Assembly (NCBI GenBank): GCA_002392405.1
Contig: DGGY01000017.1
Location: 1-49,886, forward strand
DNA length: 49,886 bases
DNA from: Treponema sp. UBA3862
GTDB lineage: Bacteria; Spirochaetota; Spirochaetia; Treponematales; Treponemataceae
Reading direction: 5' to 3'
Below, in pieces: positions 1 to 9,481 of this stretch. Made by a program: the position numbers and the translations under genes. The notes below the pieces were generated by a model. It worked only from the letters and a program-made list of their open reading frames with translations, did not search any database and was not told where the DNA came from. Positions within the stretch are counted from its first letter, which is position 1. The number at the start of each line of letters is the position of its first letter.

Positions 1-42
1 TTAATTACTTCTAGGACAGCCCCTTATAAACAAATTTCTTTG

Positions 43-2148
43 CTATTTCTGTGCATCAAGAGCGTCGATGTAAGAAAGATTTAATCTTCCCATCTTATCA
101 ACTTCAAGAAGCTTAACAGGAATCTGCTGTCCTTCTGAAAGAACATCTGTTACCTTTTCTACTCTTCCGTGTGAAAGTTTTGAAATGTGGCAGAGACCTT
201 CTTTTCCAGGGAGGATTTCTACAAAGGCACCAAAGTCCATGATGCGCTTTACTGTACCATTGTAAATTGTACCTGGTTCAGGATCTTCACAAATTCCCTT
301 TACGGCAGCCTTTGCTTCTTCAGCAGACTTGCCTGTTTTTCCGTAAATCTGAACTGTTCCGTCGTCTTCAGTGTTGATTGTTACATCGTACTGTGCGCAG
401 AGAGCCTTTATGTTCTTTCCGCCTGGTCCGATGAGGGCACCGATCTTATCTGGAGCAATCTTCATTGTAAGGATTTTTGGAGCAAAAGGACTGATTGGCT
501 GCGGCTTGTCGATACATTTTTCCATGATTGAAAGAATATGGAGACGGCCTGCTTTAGCCTGTGCAAGTGCTTCTTTCATAATCTGAGTTGTTACACCTGC
601 AATCTTGATGTCCATCTGGAATCCGGTAATACCGTCTTTTGTTCCTGCTACCTTAAAGTCCATGTCACCAAGGTGATCTTCTTCTCCAAGGATATCAGAA
701 AGAATCTTATAGTTTCCGTAAGGATTGTCACCCTTTGGTTCTGTAATAAGACCCATGGCAATTCCGGCAACCATTTTCTTCATCGGAACACCGGCAGCGA
801 GCATTGCAAGACAGCCGCCGCAGGTTGAAGCCTGAGAAGAAGAACCGTTTGATTCCATGATTTCTGAAACTACACGAACTGTGTAAGGGAATTCAGCTAC
901 AGAAGGTACCATTGCAGCAAGTGAACGGCGTGCAAGGTTTCCGTGACCGATTTCGCGGCGGCCAGTTGTAAGGCGGCCTACTTCACCTACAGAATATGGA
1001 GGGAAGTTATAGTGAAGAATGAAGTTTTCACTTCTTTCTCCGTCGATATCATCATAAACCTGAGCATCCATTGTTGTACCTAAAGTACAAACAGCGAGAG
1101 ACTGAGTTTCACCGCGGGTAAAGAGTGCTGATCCGTGAGGACGAGGAAGAACGTTTACTTCACAGGTAATCGGGCGGATTTCATCACACTTACGGCCGTC
1201 AATACGAAGTCCCTTATCGAGGATGCTTTTGCGCAGAAGGTTGTACTGAATGTCATCAAAGCATGCATCAAAGAGCTTTTTCTGAACTTCATCTTCAAAC
1301 TGTTCTGCATATTTTTCAACAATCTGCTTTTTAGCGGCAGAAATTGCGTTTCCGCGGTTATCTTTTCCGTCCTGGAAACATGCTTTTTCGAGGAGCGGAG
1401 TTGCATCTGCAATAATTGCATCCTTGTTTGCAAGTTCTACATTGAGAGGTGCAAGAGGAAGCTTTTCTTTGCCGCATTTAGCAACAAGCTGTTCCTGAAG
1501 TTCACACATTGCTGTAATGAAGCCCTGAGCCTGTTCAAGGGCACCGAGCATTACTTCTTCAGAAACTTCATTGGCACCGCCTTCAACCATTGTAAAGCCG
1601 TCTTTTGTTCCGGCTACAACGATTTCAAGTTCTGCCTTTTCCTGCTGCTGGAAAGTAGGATTGATTACATACTGTCCGTCAATGTAAGCAACACGTGCTG
1701 CAGCAACCGGTCCATGGAACGGAATATCCGAAATTGAAACTGCTGCAGAAGCTGCAATTACTGCAAGGATATCAGGCGGGTTGATTCCGTCTGCAGATAC
1801 ACAGGTCGGAACAATTTGGATTTCGCGGCCAAAGCTTACTTCAAAAAGCGGACGCATAGGACGGTCAATAAGGCGTGATACGAGGATTTCCTTATCTTTA
1901 GGACGTCCTTCGCGCTTTACAAAACCGCCCGGGATTTTTCCGGCTGCGTAGTATTTTTCGTTGTATTCAACAGTAACCGGAACAAAGTCGAGGCCTTCTT
2001 TTACTTCTGATGAAGCACAAACAGTTGCAATAACAGCAGTACCGGCATACTGTGCATAAACACAGCCGTTTGCCTGTTTACCGATTTTACCTGTTTCAAG
2101 AAGGAGCTCTTCGTTACCGATTTTGTAAGTTACTCTATTTACTGCCAT
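43..2148 (-). CDS. pnp: Polyribonucleotide nucleotidyltransferase (PNPase)
   Basis: A 701-residue protein with the full PNPase layout: two RNase PH domains separated by an all-helical linker, then a KH domain (GPGG loop at about residues 574-577) and a C-terminal S1 domain (about 626-697). PNPase degrades RNA 3' to 5' by phosphorolysis, releasing nucleoside diphosphates, and acts as a cytoplasmic trimer. The length matches the family. The start is supported by GGAGG eight bases ahead of the ATG. It lies 20 bases after rpsO, the rpsO-pnp order common to many bacteria, at the distal end of the rimP-nusA-infB operon. The stop is TAG at 43-45. Nothing unusual was seen in the protein. Confidence 0.98.
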   Translation of the reverse strand: MAVNRVTYKIGNEELLLETGKIGKQANGCVYAQYAGTAVIATVCASSEVKEGLDFVPVTVEYNEKYYAAGKIPGGFVKREGRPKDKEILVSRLIDRPMRPLFEVSFGREIQIVPTCVSADGINPPDILAVIAASAAVSISDIPFHGPVAAARVAYIDGQYVINPTFQQQEKAELEIVVAGTKDGFTMVEGGANEVSEEVMLGALEQAQGFITAMCELQEQLVAKCGKEKLPLAPLNVELANKDAIIADATPLLEKACFQDGKDNRGNAISAAKKQIVEKYAEQFEDEVQKKLFDACFDDIQYNLLRKSILDKGLRIDGRKCDEIRPITCEVNVLPRPHGSALFTRGETQSLAVCTLGTTMDAQVYDDIDGERSENFILHYNFPPYSVGEVGRLTTGRREIGHGNLARRSLAAMVPSVAEFPYTVRVVSEIMESNGSSSQASTCGGCLAMLAAGVPMKKMVAGIAMGLITEPKGDNPYGNYKILSDILGEEDHLGDMDFKVAGTKDGITGFQMDIKIAGVTTQIMKEALAQAKAGRLHILSIMEKCIDKPQPISPFAPKILTMKIAPDKIGALIGPGGKNIKALCAQYDVTINTEDDGTVQIYGKTGKSAEEAKAAVKGICEDPEPGTIYNGTVKRIMDFGAFVEILPGKEGLCHISKLSHGRVEKVTDVLSEGQQIPVKLLEVDKMGRLNLSYIDALDAQK

Positions 2149-2168
2149 AACTTAAACCTCCAGTTTAC

Positions 2169-2435
2169 TTATTTGCGGAGGCCAAGATCTTTGATAAGCT
2201 GGCGGTAAAGTTCCAGATCCTTTCTCTGAAGATATTTGAGAAGCTTGCGGCGCTGTCCGATAACTTTGAGAAGACCGCGTGCAGCTCCTGTGTCTTTAGG
2301 GAACTGTTTACAGTGTGCTGTAAGCTGTTTGATGCGTTCAGTTAAAAGTGCAACCTGAACTTTTGAATTTCCTGTGTCGGCTTCGTTTGCGCCGAATTTG
2401 CTGATGATAGCAGCTGATTCTTCTTTTGTAAGCAT
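2169..2435 (-). CDS. rpsO: 30S ribosomal protein S15
   Basis: An 88-residue protein of the S15 family, which binds 16S rRNA in the central domain of the small subunit early in assembly. The sequence is collinear with the family, including the ERIKQLTAHCK and GQRRKLLKYL segments, and the length is normal. AGGAG sits four bases before the ATG. It lies between the truB-ribF fusion (35-base gap) and pnp (20-base gap), all on the minus strand, so co-transcription is likely. In E. coli S15 represses its own translation; I could not identify an equivalent fold in the short upstream gap. Confidence 0.98.
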   Translation of the reverse strand: MLTKEESAAIISKFGANEADTGNSKVQVALLTERIKQLTAHCKQFPKDTGAARGLLKVIGQRRKLLKYLQRKDLELYRQLIKDLGLRK

Positions 2436-2470
2436 TTTACTTACTCCTTATAATATTTATTTTCTCTGGG

Positions 2471-4294
2471 TTAACCAAATTGAATTGCCCGTACAAAACC
2501 TCTGAGCGATCCATCAGAATCCAGCACGCGAAGTAAACCGGAATCTAATTTGCAAACTGCAGTTTTTGTAACGGAAATCTCTTCGCTTCCAGAAATTACC
2601 ATTTCTATTGTGACAGTGTATTCACCGTCCGGAGGATAAACCTGCGTTCCCCTCTGTTTTTCAACAAGCCAGTACTGACCGTCTTTTTCTTCCCTTTTCC
2701 AGTCGAATCCCATGCAGTCAATTGAATAAGGACGGCGGAGCATTATTTTTATTGCTTCAAATTCCTTATCAAGTACATCCTGGCGGATTCGTGAAGAACT
2801 TACCTTTTTATCAAGGTAATCAATAAAACTTAAAACCTTAAGTTCAACTTCGTTTTGTGAACAGAAAGACTTTAAGGCTGGAATATCAGTTGCACCCTTA
2901 TAGCCGCATCTGAAATCCTCACCTTCTGCAATGAATTTTACATTACAGTTGTTTTTTAATGCAGACAGAAAGTCGTACCCGTCTATTTTAGTAAATTGTT
3001 CAGAAAAGTCAATGACGATAACAAACCTAAATCCTTTACTTATAAAGAATTCCATTCTCTGAGAAAGCGAAGAAACCTCACCCTGAAAACCAGCTTTAGG
3101 ATTTATGGATTTTGTCGGATGCCGGAAAGTAACGATTCCCGGGACAAGATTCTTTCTTGAAAGCAGTTCATCAAAAATCGAGTCATGACCTATATGAGTT
3201 CCGTCAAAACTTCCGATTGATAAAGCACAGCCTTTTTCCATAAAATCAGGTGCAAATTTTTTATTTACAATCTGTTCCCAAGAATAGACTTTTATCTGCT
3301 CTTTTTCCCACGGAATTACAAAACCGTAACTGAGTCTTCTGCCCTGTTTTTTTACAACCCCGCCAAAACTCATGTCCGGATAAAAAACTGCAAACTCAGT
3401 ATTTTCTTCGGGATTTTCAAGATAATAAAAAGCATGATTTTTTAGAGGACGTCCGCTTAAATAATCACAGACATAAGCCTGCGACAAAAGCGCATTTTCA
3501 AAACCACACAGCTGGGCAATTTCAGGAGTCATCGGATAGAGTGCTTTATTTATCTGAGAAGTAAATTCAGGATTATTTCTGCGGTCAGCTGCTTCTTTTT
3601 TGTTACCGTATACAAGATTTGAAATCGTAAAATCTGAGAGATCAGCTTTTCCTGCAGCATCCTTAAGATTAAAAGGTCCTACAGAAATTCTTCTTAATGC
3701 TTTTAAATGAGCCGCAGTTCCACACTCCCGGGCAATATCACGGGCAAGAGAGCGGATATAAGTTCCTTTTGAGCAGGAAACTTCAATAAGGGCATATTTA
3801 TCTTCAAAATCAAGAAGCCTGATAGAATGAACTGTAATTTTTCTTGGTTTTAATTCGACTTTTACACCGCTTCTCATAAGGTCACTTGCCCTTTTTCCAT
3901 TTACATGAAGGGCAGAAAACTCAGGAGGAATCTGTTCTATTTCTCCCCTGAACTTTAAAAGTGCCTGTCTAATCTGATCTTCTTCAGGGATCGGACCTTC
4001 TTTTATGACTTTTCCGGTTGGATCTAAAGTGTCAGTCTCTGTTCCGAATTCAATTAAAGCAAGATAAGTTTTACTGAAACCCGTAATATGCGGAACAAGA
4101 TGAGTCATACTCCCGGTTAAAACAACAAGAAGGCCGTCCGCAAAAGAATCAAGAGTTCCTGTGTGGCCAACCTTATTTGTTCCGAGAGATTTTTTTACTG
4201 CCGTAAGTGAAGAAAAACTCGTTTCTCCTGACTGCTTGGCAAGCAGAAGGATTCCGGATTTACTGTTCTTCTGAATGCTGTTTTCTGATCTCAT
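2471..4294 (-). CDS. TruB-RibF fusion: tRNA pseudouridine-55 synthase plus FAD synthetase domain
   Basis: One uninterrupted 607-residue frame. Residues about 10-330 are TruB, which makes pseudouridine 55 in the tRNA T-loop: the motif GHTGTLD carries the catalytic Asp at 49 and a PUA-like tail follows. Residues about 350-607 match the nucleotidyltransferase half of prokaryotic RibF, with GSFDGTHIGH (361-370) and an SSSRIR motif (499-504); that half converts FMN and ATP to FAD. The remaining roughly 85 residues are shorter than a normal riboflavin kinase domain and I do not find its PTAN-type motif, so kinase activity is doubtful. I chose ATG 4294, which has GAGG just upstream, over a TTG at 4336. 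It overlaps rbfA by 35 bases. In T. pallidum I recall truB and ribF as separate neighbouring genes, so this looks like fusion of adjacent operon members. Confidence 0.9.
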   Translation of the reverse strand: MRSENSIQKNSKSGILLLAKQSGETSFSSLTAVKKSLGTNKVGHTGTLDSFADGLLVVLTGSMTHLVPHITGFSKTYLALIEFGTETDTLDPTGKVIKEGPIPEEDQIRQALLKFRGEIEQIPPEFSALHVNGKRASDLMRSGVKVELKPRKITVHSIRLLDFEDKYALIEVSCSKGTYIRSLARDIARECGTAAHLKALRRISVGPFNLKDAAGKADLSDFTISNLVYGNKKEAADRRNNPEFTSQINKALYPMTPEIAQLCGFENALLSQAYVCDYLSGRPLKNHAFYYLENPEENTEFAVFYPDMSFGGVVKKQGRRLSYGFVIPWEKEQIKVYSWEQIVNKKFAPDFMEKGCALSIGSFDGTHIGHDSIFDELLSRKNLVPGIVTFRHPTKSINPKAGFQGEVSSLSQRMEFFISKGFRFVIVIDFSEQFTKIDGYDFLSALKNNCNVKFIAEGEDFRCGYKGATDIPALKSFCSQNEVELKVLSFIDYLDKKVSSSRIRQDVLDKEFEAIKIMLRRPYSIDCMGFDWKREEKDGQYWLVEKQRGTQVYPPDGEYTVTIEMVISGSEEISVTKTAVCKLDSGLLRVLDSDGSLRGFVRAIQFG

Positions 4295-4646
4295 CTTCCT
4301 CAGCTTCAAGCTGATTGAGTTTGTGAACCATTTCAAAACCCTCTTTTATTGAGCTGTCTGCAATAAAGGTGAGTTTTGGAAATTTTCTTATTGTAAGTTT
4401 TTTAGCAATACTTGTCTGAATAAAACCTGCAGCACTATTAAGTCCTGCAACGCCGCTTACAACCTTGCCTTCAGGAAGAAAACTTGATACGTAAACTTTC
4501 GCATAGGCAAGGTCTCCGGCAACTTCAACCCTGTTGATTGTAAGGAAAGTTGAAACGCGCGGATCCTTTATTTTCTGAGTAGAAATCAATTTTGCAATTT
4601 CATCACGAATCTGTTCGCCGAGTCTGGCAAGTCTGAATTCACCCAT
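4260..4646 (-). CDS. rbfA: 30S ribosome-binding factor A
   Basis: A 128-residue protein of the RbfA family, a single KH-like domain that binds immature 30S subunits and helps 16S rRNA processing at low temperature. The N-terminal segment RLGEQIRDEIAKLIS, the DPRVS motif and the central strand AKVYVS match the family. The C-terminal tail is acidic and charged. The start ATG lies three bases after the infB stop, and its 3' end overlaps the truB-ribF fusion by 35 bases, so translational coupling within the operon is likely. Confidence 0.95.
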   Translation of the reverse strand: MGEFRLARLGEQIRDEIAKLISTQKIKDPRVSTFLTINRVEVAGDLAYAKVYVSSFLPEGKVVSGVAGLNSAAGFIQTSIAKKLTIRKFPKLTFIADSSIKEGFEMVHKLNQLEAEEDEIRKQHSEEQ

Positions 4647-4649
4647 GGA

Positions 4650-7424
4650 TTAAGCTTCTCCTGAAGTCTGGTTATTGTTTTCAGCGGCTTTAGCCTTTGC
4701 AGCTTTCTTTGCCTTACCCTTTGCTTTAGCTTCTGCTTCTTCAGCGGCAGCCTGAGCGGCAGCGGCATCTGCTTCTGCTTTAGCGGCAGCAGCAAGTTCT
4801 TTTGCCTTTGCTTCTGCTTCAGCCTTTTCATCAACCAAAGATTCACCAAGTTTACGTGCAACTTCAACGAATTCGATGATTTCAAGCTGGTCTCCAACCT
4901 GGATATCCTGCCAGTTTTCAAGCCCGATACCACATTCAAAGCCGGCTTTAACTTCCTTTACATCATCTTTAAAGCGCTTGAGGGAAGAAATCTTTCCGGT
5001 CCACTTTACGATGCCTTCGCGGATAAGATTAACGGTAGCAGTCTTTTTAACCATACCGTCTGTAACGTAACATCCTGCAATAAGGCCGATTTTTGGAACA
5101 CGGAATGTATCCCGAACTTCGACTGTACCCAGAGTCTGTTCCAGGGTATCCGGACGGAGCATACCTTCCATAGCCTGCTGAATTTCTTCAACACACTTAT
5201 AGATGATATTGTATTTTCTGATTTCAACTTTTTCTTCGTCAGCCAGCATTTTTGCTTTTGCTGTAGGACGAACGTTAAAGCCGATGATAATTGCATTTTC
5301 GTCAGCAGATGCAAGAGTAACGTCGCTTTCGTTGATTGCACCTGCAGAAGAATGAATTACGTTCAGGCGGATTTCCGGAGTAGAAAGCTTTTCAAGAGAC
5401 TGCTTGAGGGCTTCAGCTGATCCCTGAAGGTCTGCCTTGATAATAACTTTGAGCTCGTTGATTTCGCTTGCCTGAATTGTTGAAACAAGGTTGTCAAGGT
5501 TAACTTTCTTAACGGCTTTAGCAGCTTCAAAGCGCTTGAGTTCCTGTCTTTTTGCAGAAATGGCGCGGGCATCTCTTTCTGTTTCTGTAACCTGGAAAGG
5601 ATCACCGGCATTAGGCATTTCATCAAGACCAAGTACTTCAACAGGCATTGAAGGAGTTGCTTCCTTAATTTTTTCGCCGCGGTCATTGAACATGGCACGT
5701 ACTTTACCTGAGTAAATGCCGGCAACAAAAGGATCTCCGACCTTAAGGGTACCGCTCTGTACAACGACGTCAGCAACAACACCTCTTCCCTGGTCTACCC
5801 GTGATTCAATAACCTTACCTTCTGCACGTGTACCCCACTGAGTCTTAAGTTCAAGCATTTCAGCCTGAAGAAGAATTGCATCAAGAAGGGCATCAATTCC
5901 TTCACCCTTAAGGGCAGAAATTTTAACGTACTGAGTATCACCGCCCCATTCTTCAGGTGTAAGTCCCTGTTCAGAAAGCTGTGTCATTACCTTATCCGGA
6001 TTTGCGTCCGGTTTATCAATTTTATTTACTGCAACAATAATCGGAACTTTAGCGTCTTTTGCGTGGCTTAAGGCTTCGAGAGTCTGAGGCATTACACCGT
6101 CATCTGCGGCAACAACAAGTACACAGACATCAGTAATCTGGGCACCGCGGGCACGCATCATGGTAAATGCTTCGTGACCCGGAGTATCAAGGAAGGTGAT
6201 TACACCCTTATCAGTCTTAACCTGATAAGCACCGATTTTCTGTGTAATACCGCCGGCTTCACCTGCAGCAACATTTGTTTTACGGATTGCGTCAAGAGTT
6301 TTAGTTTTACCGTGGTCAACGTGACCCATGACAGTAACAATCGGTGGACGAGGAAGTTCTCCGCCTTCTTCACCCTTGTCACTTTCAATTACTGTTTCAT
6401 CATAAAGAGAAACAAGATGAACTTCACAGCCGTATTCTGCGGCAAGAAGGGTTGCAGTATCAGAATCAATGCTCTGGTTGATTGTAACCATCATACCCAT
6501 GGACATGAGTTTTCCGATGATTTCACCAGCCTTAAGGTTCATCTTTTTTGCAAGGTCAGAAATTGATACCGATTCCATGATATCAATTGACTTTGGAACA
6601 ACCTGAGCCGGTGTGGCTGCCTTCTTCTTGTAAAGTTCTTCTTCGTCAAAGAGTTCTTCCCGGTCTTTCTTTGTATTGTAAACCTGCTTTTTACCCTTGA
6701 ACTGTTTTTTAGTATTTGCTTTTTCCGGGATTGCAGAAGCTGCAGGAGCCCCGCCGAAACCAGGCTTAGGACCAAATCCAGGTCTTGAACCCTGAGGACG
6801 TCCGCCGAAACCAGGTCTTCCCCCCTGTCCTGCGCCGCCAAAACCGCCCTGACCGCCTCTGTTGAAGCCGCCCTGGCCGTTACGGTTCATACCGCCGCCC
6901 TGACCGCCTCTGTTAAAGCCGCCCTGACCGTTACGGTCGCGGTTCTGATAATTTTCCCGGGCCTGAGCCCCGGAAAAGCCGCCTGTTCTCTGACCGCCGC
7001 CAGAAAAGCCTGAGCGGTTAGAATTAAAGCCGCCGTCACGTCCTGCATTAGGATTCTGACGGAAACCGTTTGAGTTTGGACGCGGGCGGGCAGAAAGGTT
7101 TCCTGCCTTAACGTTAGGGCGCGCAGAACCAATTTCAAAAGTCGTACGAGACTGTGCCTGCGGTTTAGGCTGCTGTGCCTGTGCACCTGCGGCATTTGAA
7201 GAGGAAGCTGGAGATTTTTTTACGACAACAGGGCGCTTCTGCTCTCCGCCGTTAGACGGCGCAGCTTTAGGAGCATCCTGTCCTGCTACAGGTTTTCTTT
7301 TGAGAATAACAACCTTTTTCTTTTCCTGTCCCTCTGGGTTTGTATCTCCGCTTTTATTAACCGGAGCTTCTGATTTTTTCTTGTTTAATACAAATCCGGG
7401 CTTTTTCTCTGTTTCTTCAGCCAT
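4650..7424 (-). CDS. infB: Translation initiation factor IF-2
   Basis: A 924-residue IF-2, the GTPase that brings initiator tRNA to the 30S subunit and promotes subunit joining. G motifs are clear: GHVDHGKT (367-374), DTPGHEAF (413-420) and NKID (467-470), followed by the usual domains to about residue 865. Two parts are unusual. Residues about 120-225 are a Gly/Arg/Asn/Gln/Phe-rich low-complexity stretch with repeated [10 protein letters not shown] units. Residues 866-924 are an Ala/Lys/Glu-rich tail that looks like a single charged helix and extends beyond the normal C-terminus. IF-2 N-terminal regions are variable in all bacteria; the C-terminal tail is less common. It sits between nusA and rbfA, the classical order. 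Confidence 0.97.
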   Translation of the reverse strand: MAEETEKKPGFVLNKKKSEAPVNKSGDTNPEGQEKKKVVILKRKPVAGQDAPKAAPSNGGEQKRPVVVKKSPASSSNAAGAQAQQPKPQAQSRTTFEIGSARPNVKAGNLSARPRPNSNGFRQNPNAGRDGGFNSNRSGFSGGGQRTGGFSGAQARENYQNRDRNGQGGFNRGGQGGGMNRNGQGGFNRGGQGGFGGAGQGGRPGFGGRPQGSRPGFGPKPGFGGAPAASAIPEKANTKKQFKGKKQVYNTKKDREELFDEEELYKKKAATPAQVVPKSIDIMESVSISDLAKKMNLKAGEIIGKLMSMGMMVTINQSIDSDTATLLAAEYGCEVHLVSLYDETVIESDKGEEGGELPRPPIVTVMGHVDHGKTKTLDAIRKTNVAAGEAGGITQKIGAYQVKTDKGVITFLDTPGHEAFTMMRARGAQITDVCVLVVAADDGVMPQTLEALSHAKDAKVPIIVAVNKIDKPDANPDKVMTQLSEQGLTPEEWGGDTQYVKISALKGEGIDALLDAILLQAEMLELKTQWGTRAEGKVIESRVDQGRGVVADVVVQSGTLKVGDPFVAGIYSGKVRAMFNDRGEKIKEATPSMPVEVLGLDEMPNAGDPFQVTETERDARAISAKRQELKRFEAAKAVKKVNLDNLVSTIQASEINELKVIIKADLQGSAEALKQSLEKLSTPEIRLNVIHSSAGAINESDVTLASADENAIIIGFNVRPTAKAKMLADEEKVEIRKYNIIYKCVEEIQQAMEGMLRPDTLEQTLGTVEVRDTFRVPKIGLIAGCYVTDGMVKKTATVNLIREGIVKWTGKISSLKRFKDDVKEVKAGFECGIGLENWQDIQVGDQLEIIEFVEVARKLGESLVDEKAEAEAKAKELAAAAKAEADAAAAQAAAEEAEAKAKGKAKKAAKAKAAENNNQTSGEA
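6844..6937 (-). repeat. 51-base tandem repeat inside infB
   Basis: Two nearly identical 43-base segments at 6844-6886 and 6895-6937 are offset by 51 bases (17 codons) and differ at two positions. They encode the repeated glycine-rich [13 protein letters not shown] block of the IF-2 N-terminal region. The period is a multiple of three, so gain or loss of a unit keeps the frame. This is a likely site of length variation between strains. Confidence 0.8.
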
Positions 7425-7484
7425 ATTTTCCTGTTTTTCCTCTTTAATCTCGTACTCTTTTGTCAGTATATTTTACGCGTTTTA

Positions 7485-8921
7485 TTACTCAAATTCAAAT
7501 TCAGTTCCGCATTCAGGACATTTAGTCATATCCAGAGTGATTTTGCATCCGCACTCAGGACACTTGTATTCTTCCTCTTCTGCTTCTTCTGAAACTTCAG
7601 CATCACTTTCATCAGCTTCTTCTTCAACAAATTCTACAACATCGTGGAGAATTCTGTTTACTTCATCAAGCTGTTCCTGGCTTATGCCTTCAATACTTAT
7701 TGTGCCGGCATCGTAAGCATCAACAAAGTCCTGAATGTCATCAAGACCTGCATCTTTAAGTGCTGCAGCAACATCAGCATCAACTCCAGGAAGTTCTGAA
7801 ACAGCAGAAATAGGTTCTTCTTCCTGAGCACCGCCGTTAAACAGTTCAGCGGCAGCTTTGTGTGTAGAGAACTGACTGAGATCCATTTCTGCAGCCTGTT
7901 CTTCTGTTTTAACATCAATTGACCAGTCACAAAGACGGTTAGCAAGACGAACGTTCTGTCCCTGTTTACCGATTGCAAGAGAGAACTGACTGTCACTTAC
8001 AATAGCAAGAGCCTGTTTCTTTTCTTCATCAGTAATAAGAACTCTTTCAACTTCTGCAGGAGAAAGTGCATTCTTAATGAATTCTACAGGATCCGGAGAG
8101 TAACGGAGAACATCAATTTTTTCTCCTTCAAGTTCACGGATTACATTCTGAATACGAACACCTTTAAGACCTACACAGGCACCTACAGGATCTACGTCAT
8201 CTTTATTTGAAAGAACTGCAATCTTTGTGCGGTAACCTGCTTCGCGTACGATTTTATAAATTTCTACAGTCTTGTCTTCGATTTCCGGAACTTCAAGTTC
8301 AACGATAGACTGAACGAATTTAGGATCTGTACGGCTCAAAACAAGCTGAACACCTGCACTTGTAGTCTTAACATCTACAACAACAGCCTTGATACGGTCG
8401 TTTTTCTGATAGATTTCTCTTGGACTCTGATATTTTTTAGGAAGCACACCTTCAACTTTTCCGAGGTCAACGTAAATATTGCCGTTGTGTTCCCTCTGAT
8501 AGTAACCGATGATAACTTCGCCGATTTTGTCTTTATTTTCTGAAAGAAGATTGTTCTTAAAGCTTTCGTTAAGTCCCTGATGAGCGGCCTGTTTACCAGT
8601 TGAAACTGCAGAACGTTCAAAAGTTTTTGGATCAATGAGAATAAGGATTTCATCCCCTACTTCACATTCATCACTCATTTTAAGAGCATCTTCAAGTTCG
8701 ATTTCTGTTACCGGATCATATACACCGTCTACGATTACCTTGCGTGAGTAAACTGATACATCCGACAGGTCATCTGCAAACTGTACTTCACAGTTATCTG
8801 CAGTACCAAATGTTTTTTTATAAGCTGCCTTAATTGCAGCCTCTACTGTCTGCTTGACTGACTCTTCCGAAACTCCTTTTTCCGAAATCAACGCTCGGAT
8901 TGCTTCTGCCATTTCTGACAT
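7485..8921 (-). CDS. nusA: Transcription termination/antitermination factor NusA with C-terminal zinc ribbon
   Basis: A 478-residue NusA. It has the N-terminal RNA polymerase-binding domain (about 1-130), an S1 domain (about 135-200) and two KH domains (KH2 loop AIGKQGQNVRLA). It modulates pausing, intrinsic termination and antitermination. After KH2 there is a helix-hairpin-helix-like unit (ELPGVDADVAAALKDAG), an acidic linker, and a final knuckle with CPEC at 454-457 and CPEC at 468-471, a four-cysteine zinc ribbon at the very end of the chain. I do not know this ribbon from well-studied NusA proteins. The start is ATG 8921, with GGAGG seven bases upstream; a TTG at 8927 is too close to the ribosome-binding site. 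Downstream of rimP and upstream of infB, the standard order. Confidence 0.95.
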   Translation of the reverse strand: MSEMAEAIRALISEKGVSEESVKQTVEAAIKAAYKKTFGTADNCEVQFADDLSDVSVYSRKVIVDGVYDPVTEIELEDALKMSDECEVGDEILILIDPKTFERSAVSTGKQAAHQGLNESFKNNLLSENKDKIGEVIIGYYQREHNGNIYVDLGKVEGVLPKKYQSPREIYQKNDRIKAVVVDVKTTSAGVQLVLSRTDPKFVQSIVELEVPEIEDKTVEIYKIVREAGYRTKIAVLSNKDDVDPVGACVGLKGVRIQNVIRELEGEKIDVLRYSPDPVEFIKNALSPAEVERVLITDEEKKQALAIVSDSQFSLAIGKQGQNVRLANRLCDWSIDVKTEEQAAEMDLSQFSTHKAAAELFNGGAQEEEPISAVSELPGVDADVAAALKDAGLDDIQDFVDAYDAGTISIEGISQEQLDEVNRILHDVVEFVEEEADESDAEVSEEAEEEEYKCPECGCKITLDMTKCPECGTEFEFE

Positions 8922-8986
8922 ATTCAAGCCTCCTTAAAAAAAATTAAAAAACCTTTATTTCAAAAATCATCTTAAGATACAAAGAC

Positions 8987-9463
8987 CTACAGATGAATAA
9001 ATTTTGCCTTTGCAATATTTTCGTAAGAAACCGTTTTTTTAACGGAACTTCCGTCTTCTCCCGTCTGTTCAAGAACTATTTCTTTTTCATCAGAAGAAAC
9101 AACTTTTCCGCCGACCCAGTCAGTAACGGTTTTGTCCCATACACGAACTTCACGCCCCTTAAAAAGTGCAAACTCAGCTGCATTTTTTATGTTGCGTTCC
9201 ATTCCAGGGGAAGTCAGTTCCATGTAAGTATCATCAGTTCCAAGAATCTCTTCAATTTTGGGAAGAAGTGCGTGATGAACTTTAGAACAGTCATTGATTC
9301 CGATATTAACTGAAGGATCATCACCTGTAATTACTGCAAGAATATGAGTCGTTCCGTTTCCGTGACGGGAAAACTTAAGTTCCACAAGATGAAAGCCTAA
9401 ATCCGCACAGACTGCTTCACATTCTTTGTAATGCGGGTAAGAATCAAGCGCTATATAATCCAT
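8987..9463 (-). CDS. rimP: Ribosome maturation factor RimP
   Basis: A 158-residue protein of the RimP family, needed for 30S subunit maturation. Family segments seen are VELKFSRHG near the N-terminus, the INDCSKVHHAL region and the TSPGMER motif about two thirds along, followed by the C-terminal SH3-like part. It is the first gene of the rimP-nusA-infB operon, with a 65-base gap to nusA. The ribosome-binding site is AGGGG at 9477-9481, 13 bases from the ATG, a long spacing. A terminator-like hairpin lies just upstream between the predicted promoter and this gene. Confidence 0.93.
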   Translation of the reverse strand: MDYIALDSYPHYKECEAVCADLGFHLVELKFSRHGNGTTHILAVITGDDPSVNIGINDCSKVHHALLPKIEEILGTDDTYMELTSPGMERNIKNAAEFALFKGREVRVWDKTVTDWVGGKVVSSDEKEIVLEQTGEDGSSVKKTVSYENIAKAKFIHL

Positions 9464-9481
9464 ATCCGGTAACTGTCCCCT

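Noticed and set aside
1..42. Possible further gene downstream of pnp
   Set aside because: Only 42 bases are available after the pnp stop on the minus strand, with no start codon or ribosome-binding site that could be assigned.
1135..1737. 200-codon open frame on the plus strand, antisense to pnp
   Set aside because: Cysteine- and phenylalanine-rich translation with no family likeness, lying fully opposite a certain gene; a codon-bias shadow.
4295..4336. TTG start giving 14 more residues on the TruB-RibF fusion
   Set aside because: The TTG has its GAGGG only two bases away and would lengthen the overlap with rbfA; the ATG at 4294 fits the family start better.
4586..4939. 117-codon minus-strand frame across the infB end and rbfA start
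   Set aside because: Leucine/lysine/glutamine-rich out-of-frame reading of the Ala/Lys/Glu tail of IF-2; no start signal and overlaps two certain genes.
6844..6937. Repeats considered as a CRISPR-like or mobile repeat
   Set aside because: The repeat period is 17 codons in frame within infB and encodes the glycine-rich block; there are no spacers.
7300..7716. 138-codon plus-strand frame over the infB-nusA junction
   Set aside because: Serine/phenylalanine-rich antisense of Lys/Glu-rich and acidic coding sequence; no ribosome-binding site or known family.
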